Source of the DNA: Rhizobium grahamii CCGE 502
Lineage (GTDB): Bacteria > Pseudomonadota > Alphaproteobacteria > Rhizobiales > Rhizobiaceae
DNA length: 64,000 nucleotides
Direction: 5' to 3'
Assembly: GCF_000298315.2 (NCBI RefSeq)
Contig: NZ_AEYE02000008.1
Location: 186,001-250,000, forward strand
Every line of letters starts with the position of its first letter. Position 1 is the first letter of the stretch. The notes beneath the pieces are model-generated. The model was not told where the DNA came from and made no database searches. It saw nothing but the letters and a program-made list of their open reading frames with translations. Shown piece by piece: positions 1-8,250 of the stretch. Made by a program: the position numbers and the translations under genes.

Positions 1-42
1 TGCGCCACACTGGCAGCCGCCGGTTCGAATGGGTTCGCTCAT
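1..42 (-). CDS. GFA family protein, N-terminal end only (cut by window edge)
   Basis: An ATG at 42 on the minus strand opens a frame reading [14 protein letters not shown] before the window ends. The G-G-C-Q-C-G-A stretch is the first zinc-ligand pair of the GFA/CENP-V fold and matches the same place in the two genes upstream. The start overlaps the stop of the preceding GFA gene in an ATGA (39-42), so the gene looks translationally coupled. Only 14 codons are visible. The family assignment rests on this short but distinctive motif and on the context. Confidence 0.72.
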   Translation of the reverse strand, partial: MSEPIRTGGCQCGA

Positions 43-527
43 GCTGAGGCTCCGGTTGGCCAATGGGCTGTGTCGTGGTCGGGGTGCTGGTGATTGCTGG
101 CGGCAATCGCGTTCTCGCGATCGGGCGTTTCCGGTTCCGGCTCGATAGGCAGGGCAGCGAGCTCGTGGAACCAACTCATCCTGCGTCCTGTGTTCGACTG
201 CATCACCGGCTTGACAGTGTCAGGATTATCAAGGGAGCCAAGCACGATGTTGATGCCGTCGGCGTCCGGGGTATCGAAGAAAAGCGGCGTGCCGCAGTCG
301 GCGCAAAAGCCGCGGCGGACGATATCGGAGGAGTGAAACCACTTCGGCTCGCCGCGGGTCACGGCGAAATCCCTGCGCTGGGCCGATGCCAGCGGCATGA
401 AGTAGTTTCCGGCCGCCTTCTGGCACATGCGGCAGTGGCAAAGGTGCGGATAGCCGAGTTCGCCAACGACCCGGTAGCGTACCGCGCCGCATTGGCAACC
501 TCCGCTCAGAACCGCAGCCTTTGTCAC
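39..527 (-). CDS. GFA family zinc-binding protein (copy 2 of a tandem array)
   Basis: A 162-residue single-domain protein of the glutathione-dependent formaldehyde-activating (GFA/CENP-V) fold. The zinc ligands are visible as C11-x-C13, C30-x-C32-x2-C35 and C75-x2-C78, with the typical H-C-R-M-C-Q and G-F-C-A-D-C-G-T surroundings. I start it at the GTG at 527, not at an upstream ATG at 548, because GTG is preceded by GAGGAGAGGA and overlaps the upstream stop as GTGA. Family members bind zinc and some bind glutathione; most are uncharacterised, and the formaldehyde role of the founding member should not be assumed here. The C-terminal tail carries an H-Q-H-P-D-H-D-T motif also found in the upstream copy. 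Confidence 0.85.
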   Translation of the reverse strand: MTKAAVLSGGCQCGAVRYRVVGELGYPHLCHCRMCQKAAGNYFMPLASAQRRDFAVTRGEPKWFHSSDIVRRGFCADCGTPLFFDTPDADGINIVLGSLDNPDTVKPVMQSNTGRRMSWFHELAALPIEPEPETPDRENAIAASNHQHPDHDTAHWPTGASA

Positions 528-1000
528 GAGTTCCTCTCCTCGGGCCACTTGGTCGTGTCGTGGTCCGGATGCTGGTAGGAGACGATGTCGTGCAGGAAGG
601 GCGCAGCCTCGGCGTCCTCATCGGTCTCACGGGCAGGCAAGTCGTGCAGGTGATCGACGAAATCGATCTTGCGCTCGGTGCCGAATTGGATGACGGGCGG
701 AAGCGCGGAAGGATCGTCGAAGGCGCCTGCCGCCACCGCCACTCCATCCGGCGCCTCGTAGGTCAAAGGCGTCCCGCAATCGGCGCAGAAGCCGCGCTGG
801 ACGAGGTTGGAGGAGCGAAAAAGCTTGCGCTCGCCACGCGTCCATTCGAACTCGGCACCCCGCACAGAAACCAGCGGTGCGTAGTAGGCGCCGAAAGCCT
901 TCTGGCACATGCGGCAATGACAGATGGATGAATCCTTGAGCGTCCCGCGAACCCGGAAGCGGATCGCGCCGCACTGGCACCCACCGGTATAGGTGGTCAT
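524..1000 (-). CDS. GFA family zinc-binding protein (copy 1 of a tandem array)
   Basis: A 158-residue paralogue of its downstream neighbour, with the same ligand pattern: C8-x-C10, C27-x-C29-x2-C32 and C72-x2-C75. The ATG at 1000 overlaps the cysS stop as ATGA and is preceded by a strong GGGAGGTGAAGAG site. A longer start at 1015 would translate that ribosome site itself and is unlikely. Both copies end with a similar Q-H-P-D-H-D-T-(T/A)-(K/H)-W-P segment, so the duplication covers the whole gene. It is expected to be cytoplasmic. Its biochemical role is unknown. Confidence 0.87.
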   Translation of the reverse strand: MTTYTGGCQCGAIRFRVRGTLKDSSICHCRMCQKAFGAYYAPLVSVRGAEFEWTRGERKLFRSSNLVQRGFCADCGTPLTYEAPDGVAVAAGAFDDPSALPPVIQFGTERKIDFVDHLHDLPARETDEDAEAAPFLHDIVSYQHPDHDTTKWPEERNS

Positions 1001-2388
1001 CTCTTCACCTCCCACTTGGTCACGCGCTCGCCGGTCGTCGCATCCTTGCCGTCCTTGAGCTGGATGCCCTCGGCCAACAGCGTGTCGCGGATCTTGTCTG
1101 CCTCCGCGAAGTTCTTTGCCTTCAGTAGTTCCAGTCGCGCCTTGACGCGGCGGTCGATCTCGATGGCAACCGCTTCGTCGATCTCCGCCATTTCGGGCAG
1201 GACGCCGAGCAGGGCTGCACTGGCTGCGAATGTGGCGTGATCGCCTGACTGGGCAAGCGCGTGCAATGCCTGGATTGCCGCCACGGTGTTGAGGTCGTCG
1301 GCCAGCGCATTGACCACCGCGGCGTCAGGCTGCGCGCCCGCAGCATCTGCTGCCGGCCACTTCGAAAGCAGGCGTTCAGCTTCCTCGAGGCGCTTGACCG
1401 AGAAATCGATCGGCTCGCGATAATGCGTCATCAGCATCGCAAGGCGCAGCACGTCGCCCGGCCATTGCCGGCCGCCGAATTTCTCAGTGTGCAGCAGCTC
1501 GTAGATGGTGACGAAGTTGCCTTCGGACTTCGACATCTTGCGGCCTTCGACCTGCAGGAAGCCGTTGTGCATCCAGATATTCGCCATGACCTTGGTGCCA
1601 TGCGCGCAGCGCGATTGGGCGATCTCGTTCTCGTGGTGCGGGAAGATCAGGTCCAGGCCACCGCCATGAATGTCGAAGACTTCGCCGAGATAGCGCTCGC
1701 TCATGGCAGAGCACTCGATGTGCCAGCCCGGACGGCCGCGGCCCCATGGGCTCTCCCAGCCGGGCTCGTTGTCGCTCGAGAGCTTCCACAGCACGAAGTC
1801 GCCGGGATTCTTCTTGTGCGCGTCGACGGCGATACGGGCACCGGCCTGCTGTTCGTCGAGATTGCGCTTGGAGAGCTGGCCGTAATCGGCCATCGATTTC
1901 GTGTCGAACAGCACTTCGCCCGATGCCTGGTAGGCATGGCTGTTGGCGATCAGCTTTTCGATGATCTCGATCATCTTGCCAATATTGTCGGTCGCGCGCG
2001 GCTGGACCGAGGGCTCAAGGCAGCCGAGCGCCTTGGCGTCGTCGAGGAACTGCTTCTCGGTCTTCTCAGTCACTGCGCGGATGGCGTCATTGAGCGGCAG
2101 GCCGGGATAGTCGCGAAGCGCACGTGCGTTGATCTTGTCGTCAACGTCGGTGATATTGCGCGCATAGGTGACGTGCTCAGAACCATAGACGTGGTTCAAC
2201 AGCCGGAAGAGCACGTCGAAGACGATGACCGGGCGCGCGTTGCCGATGTGGGCGAAGTCGTAGACAGTCGGACCGCAGACATACATGCGGACATTTTGCG
2301 GATCGATCGGCGCAAAGGCCGTCTTTTCGCGTGTCAGCGTGTTGTAAAGCTTCAGTTCCGGCTTCTTAGTGTCTGGCGCGCCGGCCAT
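997..2388 (-). CDS. cysS: cysteine--tRNA ligase
   Basis: Charges tRNA-Cys with cysteine in the cytoplasm. The 463-residue protein has all class I landmarks: the HIGH-like H-I-G-N at 47-50, the K-M-S-K-S loop at 284-288, and the four zinc ligands C38, C226, H251 and E255 with the spacing of the E. coli enzyme. I use the ATG at 2388, preceded by GGGAGAG, and not the ATG at 2430, which adds 14 unconserved residues. The gene heads a minus-strand chain with the GFA genes; a candidate promoter lies at 2551-2579. Confidence 0.97.
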   Translation of the reverse strand: MAGAPDTKKPELKLYNTLTREKTAFAPIDPQNVRMYVCGPTVYDFAHIGNARPVIVFDVLFRLLNHVYGSEHVTYARNITDVDDKINARALRDYPGLPLNDAIRAVTEKTEKQFLDDAKALGCLEPSVQPRATDNIGKMIEIIEKLIANSHAYQASGEVLFDTKSMADYGQLSKRNLDEQQAGARIAVDAHKKNPGDFVLWKLSSDNEPGWESPWGRGRPGWHIECSAMSERYLGEVFDIHGGGLDLIFPHHENEIAQSRCAHGTKVMANIWMHNGFLQVEGRKMSKSEGNFVTIYELLHTEKFGGRQWPGDVLRLAMLMTHYREPIDFSVKRLEEAERLLSKWPAADAAGAQPDAAVVNALADDLNTVAAIQALHALAQSGDHATFAASAALLGVLPEMAEIDEAVAIEIDRRVKARLELLKAKNFAEADKIRDTLLAEGIQLKDGKDATTGERVTKWEVKR

Positions 2389-2550
2389 GTCTACTCTCCC
2401 AAATGCAATGATCCGAAAAAACTCTGCCACCGGCGGGCCGGGGCGTTTCTCATCTTGGACTTTTCAGGAGACGAAAACGGCCAGGCCAGCGAGCGCGCTA
2501 GCGAATAATCTTCCGGCAGATAATGCAGATAACCGTTTTCATGGCGGGTT

Positions 2551-2579
2551 TTATGGCGCGGGAACGGGGTTTGGTCAAG
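2551..2579 (-). promoter_or_regulatory. Candidate housekeeping promoter of cysS
   Basis: On the minus strand CTTGAC (2579-2574) is followed after exactly 17 bases by CCATAA (2556-2551). This is a full match to the -35 and 4 of 6 at the -10 of the rhizobial consensus CTTGAC-N17-CTATAT. Transcription would start near 2544, giving a leader of about 155 bases. Confidence 0.5.
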
Positions 2580-2610
2580 AGGGGTGAGAAGCGGTCCGGC
2601 GCAAGCCAGA

Positions 2611-2635
2611 GCAATCGATCCAGTGAATCGATTGC
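2611..2635. repeat. Perfect inverted repeat with ATCGAT core
   Basis: The arms GCAATCGAT (2611-2619) and ATCGATTGC (2627-2635) are exact complements around a 7-base spacer. It resembles the intergenic palindromic elements that are dispersed in rhizobial genomes (RIME-type), but only one copy with these arms was seen here. Confidence 0.6.
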
Positions 2636-2741
2636 AGCGACGAACGCCCGAAGCGCAAGCGAAAGGGCCGGGCCGGTCCCATTCGCACGAGCCCCACAAA
2701 ATTCTGCTACAACGCGCCAGGAAGTGAGGAAGCCCCGTGAC

Positions 2742-3488
2742 GTGAAAACCCTCAATCGAATGGTCCTCGCAGCGGTGATTCTGGCTGTCGCGGTCGCATC
2801 GTATTTGGCATACGATCGCGTCATGGCACCATTCGTTTCCCCGACACTCGCGGACTATCCCATACAGGGTATCGACATCAGCCATCATCAGGGCGCCATC
2901 GATTGGCAAGCGCTGTCGCGCCAGGCGAAGGTCCGCTTCGCGATCATGAAGGCGACGGAGGGCGGCGACCACCGCGACACGCGTTTTGCAGAAAACTGGA
3001 AGGCTGCGAAAGACGCAGGCATCGTGCGCGGCGCCTATCACTTCTTCACCTTCTGCCGCCCCGGCCGTGATCAGGCGCGCAATCTGATCGAAGCGGTGCC
3101 AGTCGAACCGGATGCGCTGCCGATCGCGATCGATCTCGAATTCACCGGCAACTGCGGCAAGGTGCCGACGCTCGACGAGCTGAGCACGGAAATCAAAGCG
3201 TTCTTCGACGAACTGAACGGTGCCTATCCAGGCAAGCCGATCTTCTATCTGAACCAGCAGTTCTTTGAGCAGTATATCAAAGGAAACGAGGCGCGCTTTC
3301 CGGATCACTATCTCTGGCTGCGCAGCATCGCGCAGGAGCCTCGTCAGAACGATTGCGGTGATTGGTCAATCTGGCAGTTCGCCGACAACGGTAGGCTCGA
3401 CGGCATTCAAGGCTCCGTTGACCTCAACGCGCTGTGCCCGTCGGAAACAGGCTTCGCGCACCTGTTCCCGGTTTTGACGGCCAACTGA
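2742..3488 (+). CDS. Membrane-anchored GH25 family lysozyme (N-acetylmuramidase)
   Basis: Predicted to cleave the beta-1,4 bond between N-acetylmuramic acid and N-acetylglucosamine in peptidoglycan. A single transmembrane or signal-anchor helix covers residues 7-24. The GH25 barrel follows, with G-I-D45-I-S-H at its start and the catalytic pair in I-D131-L-E133-F; F-A-I-M-K-A-T-E-G and G-A-Y-H-F-F are further family motifs. I chose the GTG at 2742 because GAGGAAG lies upstream; the ATG at 2760 is an alternative, and the frame stays open to 2523 without conservation. No phage genes are near, so it is more likely a cell-wall remodelling enzyme than a prophage endolysin. Confidence 0.85.
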   Translation: MKTLNRMVLAAVILAVAVASYLAYDRVMAPFVSPTLADYPIQGIDISHHQGAIDWQALSRQAKVRFAIMKATEGGDHRDTRFAENWKAAKDAGIVRGAYHFFTFCRPGRDQARNLIEAVPVEPDALPIAIDLEFTGNCGKVPTLDELSTEIKAFFDELNGAYPGKPIFYLNQQFFEQYIKGNEARFPDHYLWLRSIAQEPRQNDCGDWSIWQFADNGRLDGIQGSVDLNALCPSETGFAHLFPVLTAN

Positions 3489-3495
3489 GGCAGGC

Positions 3496-4236
3496 TTATT
3501 CCGGCAGGCGGTAGTCGACGAGCTTGTTCTCGCGCACGATGAAGAGCTTGCCGGTCTCGGTCACATCAGGGCCGACCAGCGGCAGGATCGCCTTGGCGAC
3601 CTCGGAGGGATGCGGCAACGTATCGGGATCTTCACCCGGAACGGCCTGGGCGCGCATGGCGGTGCGGGTCGCGCCCGGATCGACGCTGGTGATGCGAAGC
3701 GGCGTGCGCTGCGTTTCGCCGGCCCAGGTGCGGGCAAGCGCCTCGACGGCAGCCTTGGACGCGGAGTAGGGCCCCCAGAACGGGCGACACTTGTGCGCGG
3801 CACCGGACGAGAGAATGACGGCACGGCCGGCGTCCGAGCGCGACAGCAGCGGATCGACCGAGCGGATCAGCCGCCACGTCGCGGTCACGTTGATGTTCAT
3901 CACCTTCTCGAAGGTCTTTGCTTCGACATGGCCGATCGGCGAAATCACGCCGAGCACGCCGGCATTGGCAACGAGAATGTCGAGCTTGCCCCAGCGCTCG
4001 AAGATCGAGGCGCCCAACGCATCGATGGCGTTCATGTCGGCAAGGTCGAAGGGAACGAGGGTTGCCGAGCCGCCGACGGCCTTGATGGCATCATCGAGAT
4101 CTTCAAGACCCCCGACGGTGCGGGCGCAGGCGATCACATGTGCCCCGGTCTTTGCCAGTTCCAACGCGGTGAAATAGCCGATGCCGCGGGAGGCGCCGGT
4201 GACGAGCGCGATCTTGCCTTCAAGGTTGAGTGTCAT
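3496..4236 (-). CDS. SDR family NAD(P)-dependent oxidoreductase
   Basis: A classical short-chain dehydrogenase of 246 residues. It has the cofactor motif T-G-A-S-R-G-I-G near residue 14, the N-A-G motif, an active-site serine in I-L-S-S-G-A and the Y-S-A-S-K pair. The substrate cannot be told from the sequence. The ATG at 4236 follows GGGGGAA and gives the usual family length; the longer frame to 4296 would run through the purF terminator. It lies directly downstream of purF and its terminator, and is convergent with the lysozyme gene with only 7 bases between the stops. Confidence 0.88.
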   Translation of the reverse strand: MTLNLEGKIALVTGASRGIGYFTALELAKTGAHVIACARTVGGLEDLDDAIKAVGGSATLVPFDLADMNAIDALGASIFERWGKLDILVANAGVLGVISPIGHVEAKTFEKVMNINVTATWRLIRSVDPLLSRSDAGRAVILSSGAAHKCRPFWGPYSASKAAVEALARTWAGETQRTPLRITSVDPGATRTAMRAQAVPGEDPDTLPHPSEVAKAILPLVGPDVTETGKLFIVRENKLVDYRLPE

Positions 4237-4267
4237 GGTCCCGCGGTTCCCCCGTAGCTGAAAAAGC

Positions 4268-4290
4268 AAGGGGCGCAATAAGCGCCCCTT
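4268..4290 (-). terminator. Intrinsic terminator of purF
   Basis: A 9-base stem AAGGGGCGC / GCGCCCCTT with a 5-base loop. On the minus strand it is followed by GCTTTTTC, and it lies 26 bases past the purF stop. Confidence 0.8.
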
Positions 4291-4315
4291 GGTCAAATGT
4301 CAAAGCCAATGGCTG

Positions 4316-5806
4316 TCAGCCGTTCGTCGCCAGCAAGGAAACCTTGCGGCCCATCGTTTCGCCGTCCTTGTCGAGAAGGCGGGTCGGATAGTCGCCGGTA
4401 AAGTAGTGGTCGGTGAACTGCGGACGGGCGTCGTTGCGATCCTCGCCACCGACGGCGCGATAAAGGCCGTTGATCGACAGGAATTCCAGCGAGTCCGCGC
4501 CGATATATTTGCACATGGCTTCGAGGCTGTCGTACTGGTTGGCCAGCAGCTTCTCGCGATCCGGCGTGTCGATACCGTAGAAATCAGGATAGTAGATCAT
4601 CGGGCTTGCGACGCGCAGGTGCACTTCCTTGGCGCCGGCATCGCGGATCATCTGCACGATCTTCAGCGAGGTGGTGCCGCGCACGACCGAATCGTCGACG
4701 AGCACGACGCGCTTGCCTTCGATCATCGCCCGGTTGGCGGAATGCTTCAGCTTAACGCCGAAAGCACGGATCTGCTGTGTCGGCTCGATGAAGGTGCGGC
4801 CGACATAGTGGTTGCGGATGATGCCGTATTCGAACGGAATGCCGCTTTCCTGGGCGTAACCGAGGGCTGCCGGCGTGCCGCCATCGGGAACAGGGACGAC
4901 GACGTCGGCGTCGACGGGCGCTTCCTTGGCAAGGTTGATGCCCATGTTCTTGCGAGCAACATAGACGCTGCGGCCGCCGACGACCGAGTCCGGACGGGCG
5001 AAGTAGACATATTCGAAGAGGCAAAGCCGCTCGGGCTGGCCGTTGCCGGCCTTGCGCGCGTCGATCGAGATCGAACCGTCAGGCTGGATCTCGCAGATGA
5101 TGACTTCGCCGTTCTCGACGTCGCGGATGAATTTCGCGCCGATGATGTCGAGTGCGCAGGTTTCCGAAGCAAAGATCGGCTTGCCGTCGAGCTCACCCAT
5201 GACCAGCGGACGGATACCAGTGGGATCGCGTGCGGCGATCAGCTTCGTGCGCGTCATGGCGAGCATCGAATAGCCGCCTTCCATCTGACGGATCGCGTCG
5301 ATGAAGCGGTCGGCCGTGGAGGTGTAGCGCGAGCGGGCGATGAGGTGGAGAACGACTTCCGTATCGGAGGTCGACTGACAGATGGCGCCACCGGCGATCA
5401 GCTGGCGACGAAGGGTCAGGCCGTTGGTGAAATTACCGTTGTGGGCAATGGCGATGCCGCCGACTTCAAGTTCAGCGAAAAGCGGCTGCACGTTGCGGAG
5501 CGCGACTTCGCCTGTTGTGGAATAGCGATTGTGGCCGATCGAGATATTGCCCGGCAGGCGGGCGAGGGTGGTCGGATTGGTATAGTGATCGCCGACCAGG
5601 CCCATATGCCGCTCGGAGTGGAAGCGCAGTCCGTCGAAGGAGACGATACCGGCCGCTTCCTGCCCGCGATGCTGAAGGGCATGCAGGCCAAGCGCCGTCA
5701 GCGTCGACGCATCGTCATGGCCGAGAATGCCGAAGACGCCGCACTCTTCGTGGAGGGTGTCTCCATCGAATTCGTCATTGAGCGTCAAGGAATGAGACTG
5801 GTTCAT
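4316..5806 (-). CDS. purF: amidophosphoribosyltransferase
   Basis: Catalyses the first committed step of purine synthesis: PRPP plus glutamine to 5-phosphoribosylamine. The 496-residue protein has an N-terminal glutaminase domain whose nucleophile is C22 in E-E-C-G-V-F-G-I, so a 21-residue propeptide must be removed. The C-terminal phosphoribosyltransferase domain has the PRPP loop V-V-L-V-D-D-S-V-V-R-G-T-T. It looks like the Bacillus-type enzyme, but the C-x2-C region that holds the Fe-S cluster there is replaced by a Cys-free A-R-P-Q-F-T-D-H-Y-F-T-G-D-Y-P-T. It has its own likely promoter (5935-5963) and a terminator. cvpA precedes it, as in many proteobacteria. Confidence 0.97.
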   Translation of the reverse strand: MNQSHSLTLNDEFDGDTLHEECGVFGILGHDDASTLTALGLHALQHRGQEAAGIVSFDGLRFHSERHMGLVGDHYTNPTTLARLPGNISIGHNRYSTTGEVALRNVQPLFAELEVGGIAIAHNGNFTNGLTLRRQLIAGGAICQSTSDTEVVLHLIARSRYTSTADRFIDAIRQMEGGYSMLAMTRTKLIAARDPTGIRPLVMGELDGKPIFASETCALDIIGAKFIRDVENGEVIICEIQPDGSISIDARKAGNGQPERLCLFEYVYFARPDSVVGGRSVYVARKNMGINLAKEAPVDADVVVPVPDGGTPAALGYAQESGIPFEYGIIRNHYVGRTFIEPTQQIRAFGVKLKHSANRAMIEGKRVVLVDDSVVRGTTSLKIVQMIRDAGAKEVHLRVASPMIYYPDFYGIDTPDREKLLANQYDSLEAMCKYIGADSLEFLSINGLYRAVGGEDRNDARPQFTDHYFTGDYPTRLLDKDGETMGRKVSLLATNG

Positions 5807-5934
5807 CGATGCGGGCCTTTGCTCTCACAAGAATGGATCGGCTTTTCCATAGCATGCCGCCGTGATCATGCGTTTTAAACGGCTGAGGCCCGACGGAGCG
5901 GATGCCCGGCCGGACCTTTATTCACGTTCCGCTC

Positions 5935-5963
5935 AAATGGCAATTGCCAGGTGGCGGGTCAAG
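5935..5963 (-). promoter_or_regulatory. Candidate purF promoter overlapped by a 12-base palindrome
   Basis: On the minus strand CTTGAC (5963-5958) is followed after 17 bases by CCATTT (5940-5935). The perfect palindrome TGGCAATTGCCA (5938-5949) covers the spacer and reaches into the -10. This is where an operator would act, although I know of no named regulator with this site. Confidence 0.5.
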
Positions 5964-5978
5964 CTGTTGAACACTGCG

Positions 5979-6602
5979 TCAATTAGACGGCTGCTGTGCA
6001 CCATTCGCAGGGGCGGGCGTTGCGTCTTCGGCTGGCGCCTGGTCCGATGCCGGCGCGTCGCCGCTCTCAGTATTGCCGCCCTGCGGCTGAATTTTGTCCA
6101 TCACGCTCGCCCGTACCATCTGCGCGAACTCGGCCGGCAGCACGGACTGCAACTTGACGACCATCGAGTCCAAGAACGGCTTCGACTTGGCGTTGTTCAC
6201 CCAGGACGGACGGTTTTCGGGCACGAGCCAATTCCAGAAGGCGACGGCGACGACGAGAAGAAGTATGCCCCTAGCCGCGCCGAAGAGAAAGCCCAAAGTG
6301 CGGTCCAGAGCGCCGATCCGGCTGTCGATGATGAAATCCGCGATCTTCATGGTAATGAAGGAGATCACGATCAGCGCGATCAGGAACACCACCGCGGCCG
6401 AGCCGACGATCGCAATGCGGTCGTCATCGGTGTACTTCTTCGCGTAGGGAACCAGATACGGATAGAAATAGTAGGCGGCGGCTGCAGAGCCGCCCCAGCT
6501 TGCGATCGAAAGAACTTCGCGGGAGAAGCCGCGGACCATCGCAAGTACGGCGGAGAAAAGAACGACGCCGATGACAATACCGTCGAAAATCGTAATGGGC
6601 AT
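5979..6602 (-). CDS. CvpA family membrane protein
   Basis: A 207-residue inner-membrane protein with about four hydrophobic helices in the first 140 residues, opening with I-T-I-F-D-G-I-V and the typical G-F-S-R-E-V-L-S-I-A-S-W-G. The C-terminal 50 residues are polar and rich in Ala, Pro, Glu and Asp. CvpA proteins were named for colicin V production in E. coli and are linked to envelope integrity; the molecular function is not settled. It lies between radA and purF on the same strand, with purF apparently having its own promoter inside the 172-base gap. Confidence 0.9.
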   Translation of the reverse strand: MPITIFDGIVIGVVLFSAVLAMVRGFSREVLSIASWGGSAAAAYYFYPYLVPYAKKYTDDDRIAIVGSAAVVFLIALIVISFITMKIADFIIDSRIGALDRTLGFLFGAARGILLLVVAVAFWNWLVPENRPSWVNNAKSKPFLDSMVVKLQSVLPAEFAQMVRASVMDKIQPQGGNTESGDAPASDQAPAEDATPAPANGAQQPSN

Positions 6603-6695
6603 ATAAATTCAACTCCAGGACCGCCGTTTATCTACGGCTTGGTCGCGCCTCATTGCGTGCTTCCTATAGCATCACCGGTGCTGGCGATGAAAGGA

Positions 6696-8099
6696 TCAAA
6701 CCTCTTCTTCCACACGTCGCAGTGCGCCTTTCGACCCGGCAATACGTGCAACCAGGTCCGGAAGGCTCTCGATCTCGCTCCAGCGACCGCCGGAACCCTT
6801 TGGCAGGTCGGCTGACGCCGAGGGAAGCAGCGCGGCAGAAAAGCCCAGCTTCTCGGCTTCTTTGAGGCGCTGGGACGTCTGTGAAACCGGCCGGACGGCG
6901 CCCGACAGGCTGACTTCGCCGAAATAGACACAATTGGCCGGTAGGGCAATACCGGCCAACGACGAAACCAGGGCCGAGGCGACGGCGAGATCGGCGGCCG
7001 GCTCGGAAATACGATAACCGCCTGCGATGTTCAGATAAACGTCATGCTGCCCAAGCCGAACGCCGCAATGGGCCTCAAGTACGGCGAGGATCATCGACAG
7101 GCGCGCCGAATCCCAGCCGACGACGGCACGGCGGGGCGTGCCGAGCGAGGTCGGGGCAACAAGCGCCTGCACTTCCACCAGGATCGGGCGTGTGCCTTCC
7201 ATACCCGCAAAAACGGCAGCTCCCGGCGATTTCTCATTGCGCTCGCCAAGGAATAGCTCGGATGGATTTGCGACCTCGCGCAGCCCCTTGTCCGACATCT
7301 CGAAGACGCCGATCTCGTCGGTGGGGCCGAAGCGGTTCTTGACCGTACGCAGGATGCGGTAGTGATGGCCGCGATCGCCTTCGAAGTAGAGCACTGCATC
7401 GACCATATGCTCGACGACACGCGGTCCGGCGATCTGCCCGTCCTTGGTGACATGGCCGACGAGAACCATGGCAGCCCCTGTCTGCTTGGCGAAGCGGATC
7501 ATCGATTGAACGCCGGTGCGGACCTGCGTGACGGTGCCCGGAGCGGAGTCGGCCAATTCGCTCCAGAGCGTCTGGATGGAATCGATGATGACGAGATCCG
7601 GGCGCTTGCCTTCGGCCACCGTCGCGAGAATGTCCTCGACGTTGGTTTCCGCGGCGAGCAGCACGTCTGTATCGGCAGCCTGCAGGCGCTGCGCCCGCAA
7701 CCGCACCTGAGCAACCGCCTCTTCACCCGAGACGTAGATGATCCGATGGCCGCGGCGCGAAAGTGCCGCCGCGCCCTGCATCAGCAGTGTCGATTTACCT
7801 ATGCCGGGATCGCCGCCGATCAGCACGGCCGAGCCGCGCACGAATCCGCCGCCGAGTGCCCGATCGAGTTCCGAAATTCCCGTGTGGATACGCGGCGCTT
7901 CCTCGATTTCGCCCGAGAGTGCCGTCAATGCCACTGGGCGGCCCTTCTTCGGCGTCTTGGTCGGCCCGCCGCCGATGCCGCCCATCGGGTCTTCCTCGAC
8001 GATGGTGTTCCACTCGCCGCAGCTGTCACACTTGCCCACCCAACGGTTATGGACGGCGCCGCAGCTCTGGCAGATGAATTGTGTCCTGGCCTTCGCCAT
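6696..8099 (-). CDS. radA: DNA repair protein RadA
   Basis: A RecA-like ATPase that helps process recombination intermediates and branch migration. The 467-residue protein has the N-terminal zinc finger C10-x2-C13 ... C24-x2-C27, the Walker A motif G-D-P-G-I-G-K-S-T, the RadA-specific K-N-R-F-G motif, and a C-terminal Lon-protease-like domain (no protease activity expected). It starts the radA-cvpA-purF minus-strand run and is divergent from the LysE-type exporter gene. Confidence 0.97.
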   Translation of the reverse strand: MAKARTQFICQSCGAVHNRWVGKCDSCGEWNTIVEEDPMGGIGGGPTKTPKKGRPVALTALSGEIEEAPRIHTGISELDRALGGGFVRGSAVLIGGDPGIGKSTLLMQGAAALSRRGHRIIYVSGEEAVAQVRLRAQRLQAADTDVLLAAETNVEDILATVAEGKRPDLVIIDSIQTLWSELADSAPGTVTQVRTGVQSMIRFAKQTGAAMVLVGHVTKDGQIAGPRVVEHMVDAVLYFEGDRGHHYRILRTVKNRFGPTDEIGVFEMSDKGLREVANPSELFLGERNEKSPGAAVFAGMEGTRPILVEVQALVAPTSLGTPRRAVVGWDSARLSMILAVLEAHCGVRLGQHDVYLNIAGGYRISEPAADLAVASALVSSLAGIALPANCVYFGEVSLSGAVRPVSQTSQRLKEAEKLGFSAALLPSASADLPKGSGGRWSEIESLPDLVARIAGSKGALRRVEEEV

Positions 8100-8250
8100 C
8101 AGTCATGCTTTCGGTTGGATGGTCGCCGGCGCGCCGCATCGAATCAGTTTGATTGCTCAAATAATCATTCCCCGCACCGATCAAAACTAATGATTTCCCT
8201 ATAAGGGGCTGCGGTGGCACTTGTTCTCCACTGTCTTGGAGGCAACGACC

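Larger units (their letters stand above)
2389..2741. other. Intergenic region between cysS and the GH25 lysozyme gene
   Basis: This 353-base divergent region has no convincing gene. It holds a candidate cysS promoter (2551-2579, minus strand), a perfect 9-base inverted repeat (2611-2635) and the ribosome site of the lysozyme gene. Open frames that cross it on both strands are overhangs of the neighbouring genes. Confidence 0.6.

Noticed and set aside
1261-2508. Open frame of 415 codons on the plus strand
   Set aside because: Antisense of cysS in GC-rich DNA, with no domain or plausible start site.
2391-3308. Open frame of 305 codons on the minus strand
   Set aside because: Mostly antisense of the GH25 gene, whose catalytic motifs are clear; the rest is the cysS promoter region.
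2742-3488. Prophage remnant suggested by a lysozyme gene
   Set aside because: No holin, integrase, structural gene or attachment repeat nearby, and the protein has a membrane anchor.
4289-5878. Open frame of 529 codons on the plus strand
   Set aside because: It is the antisense of purF, has low-complexity Asp/Arg/Val-rich content without any recognised domain, and the purF reading is certain.
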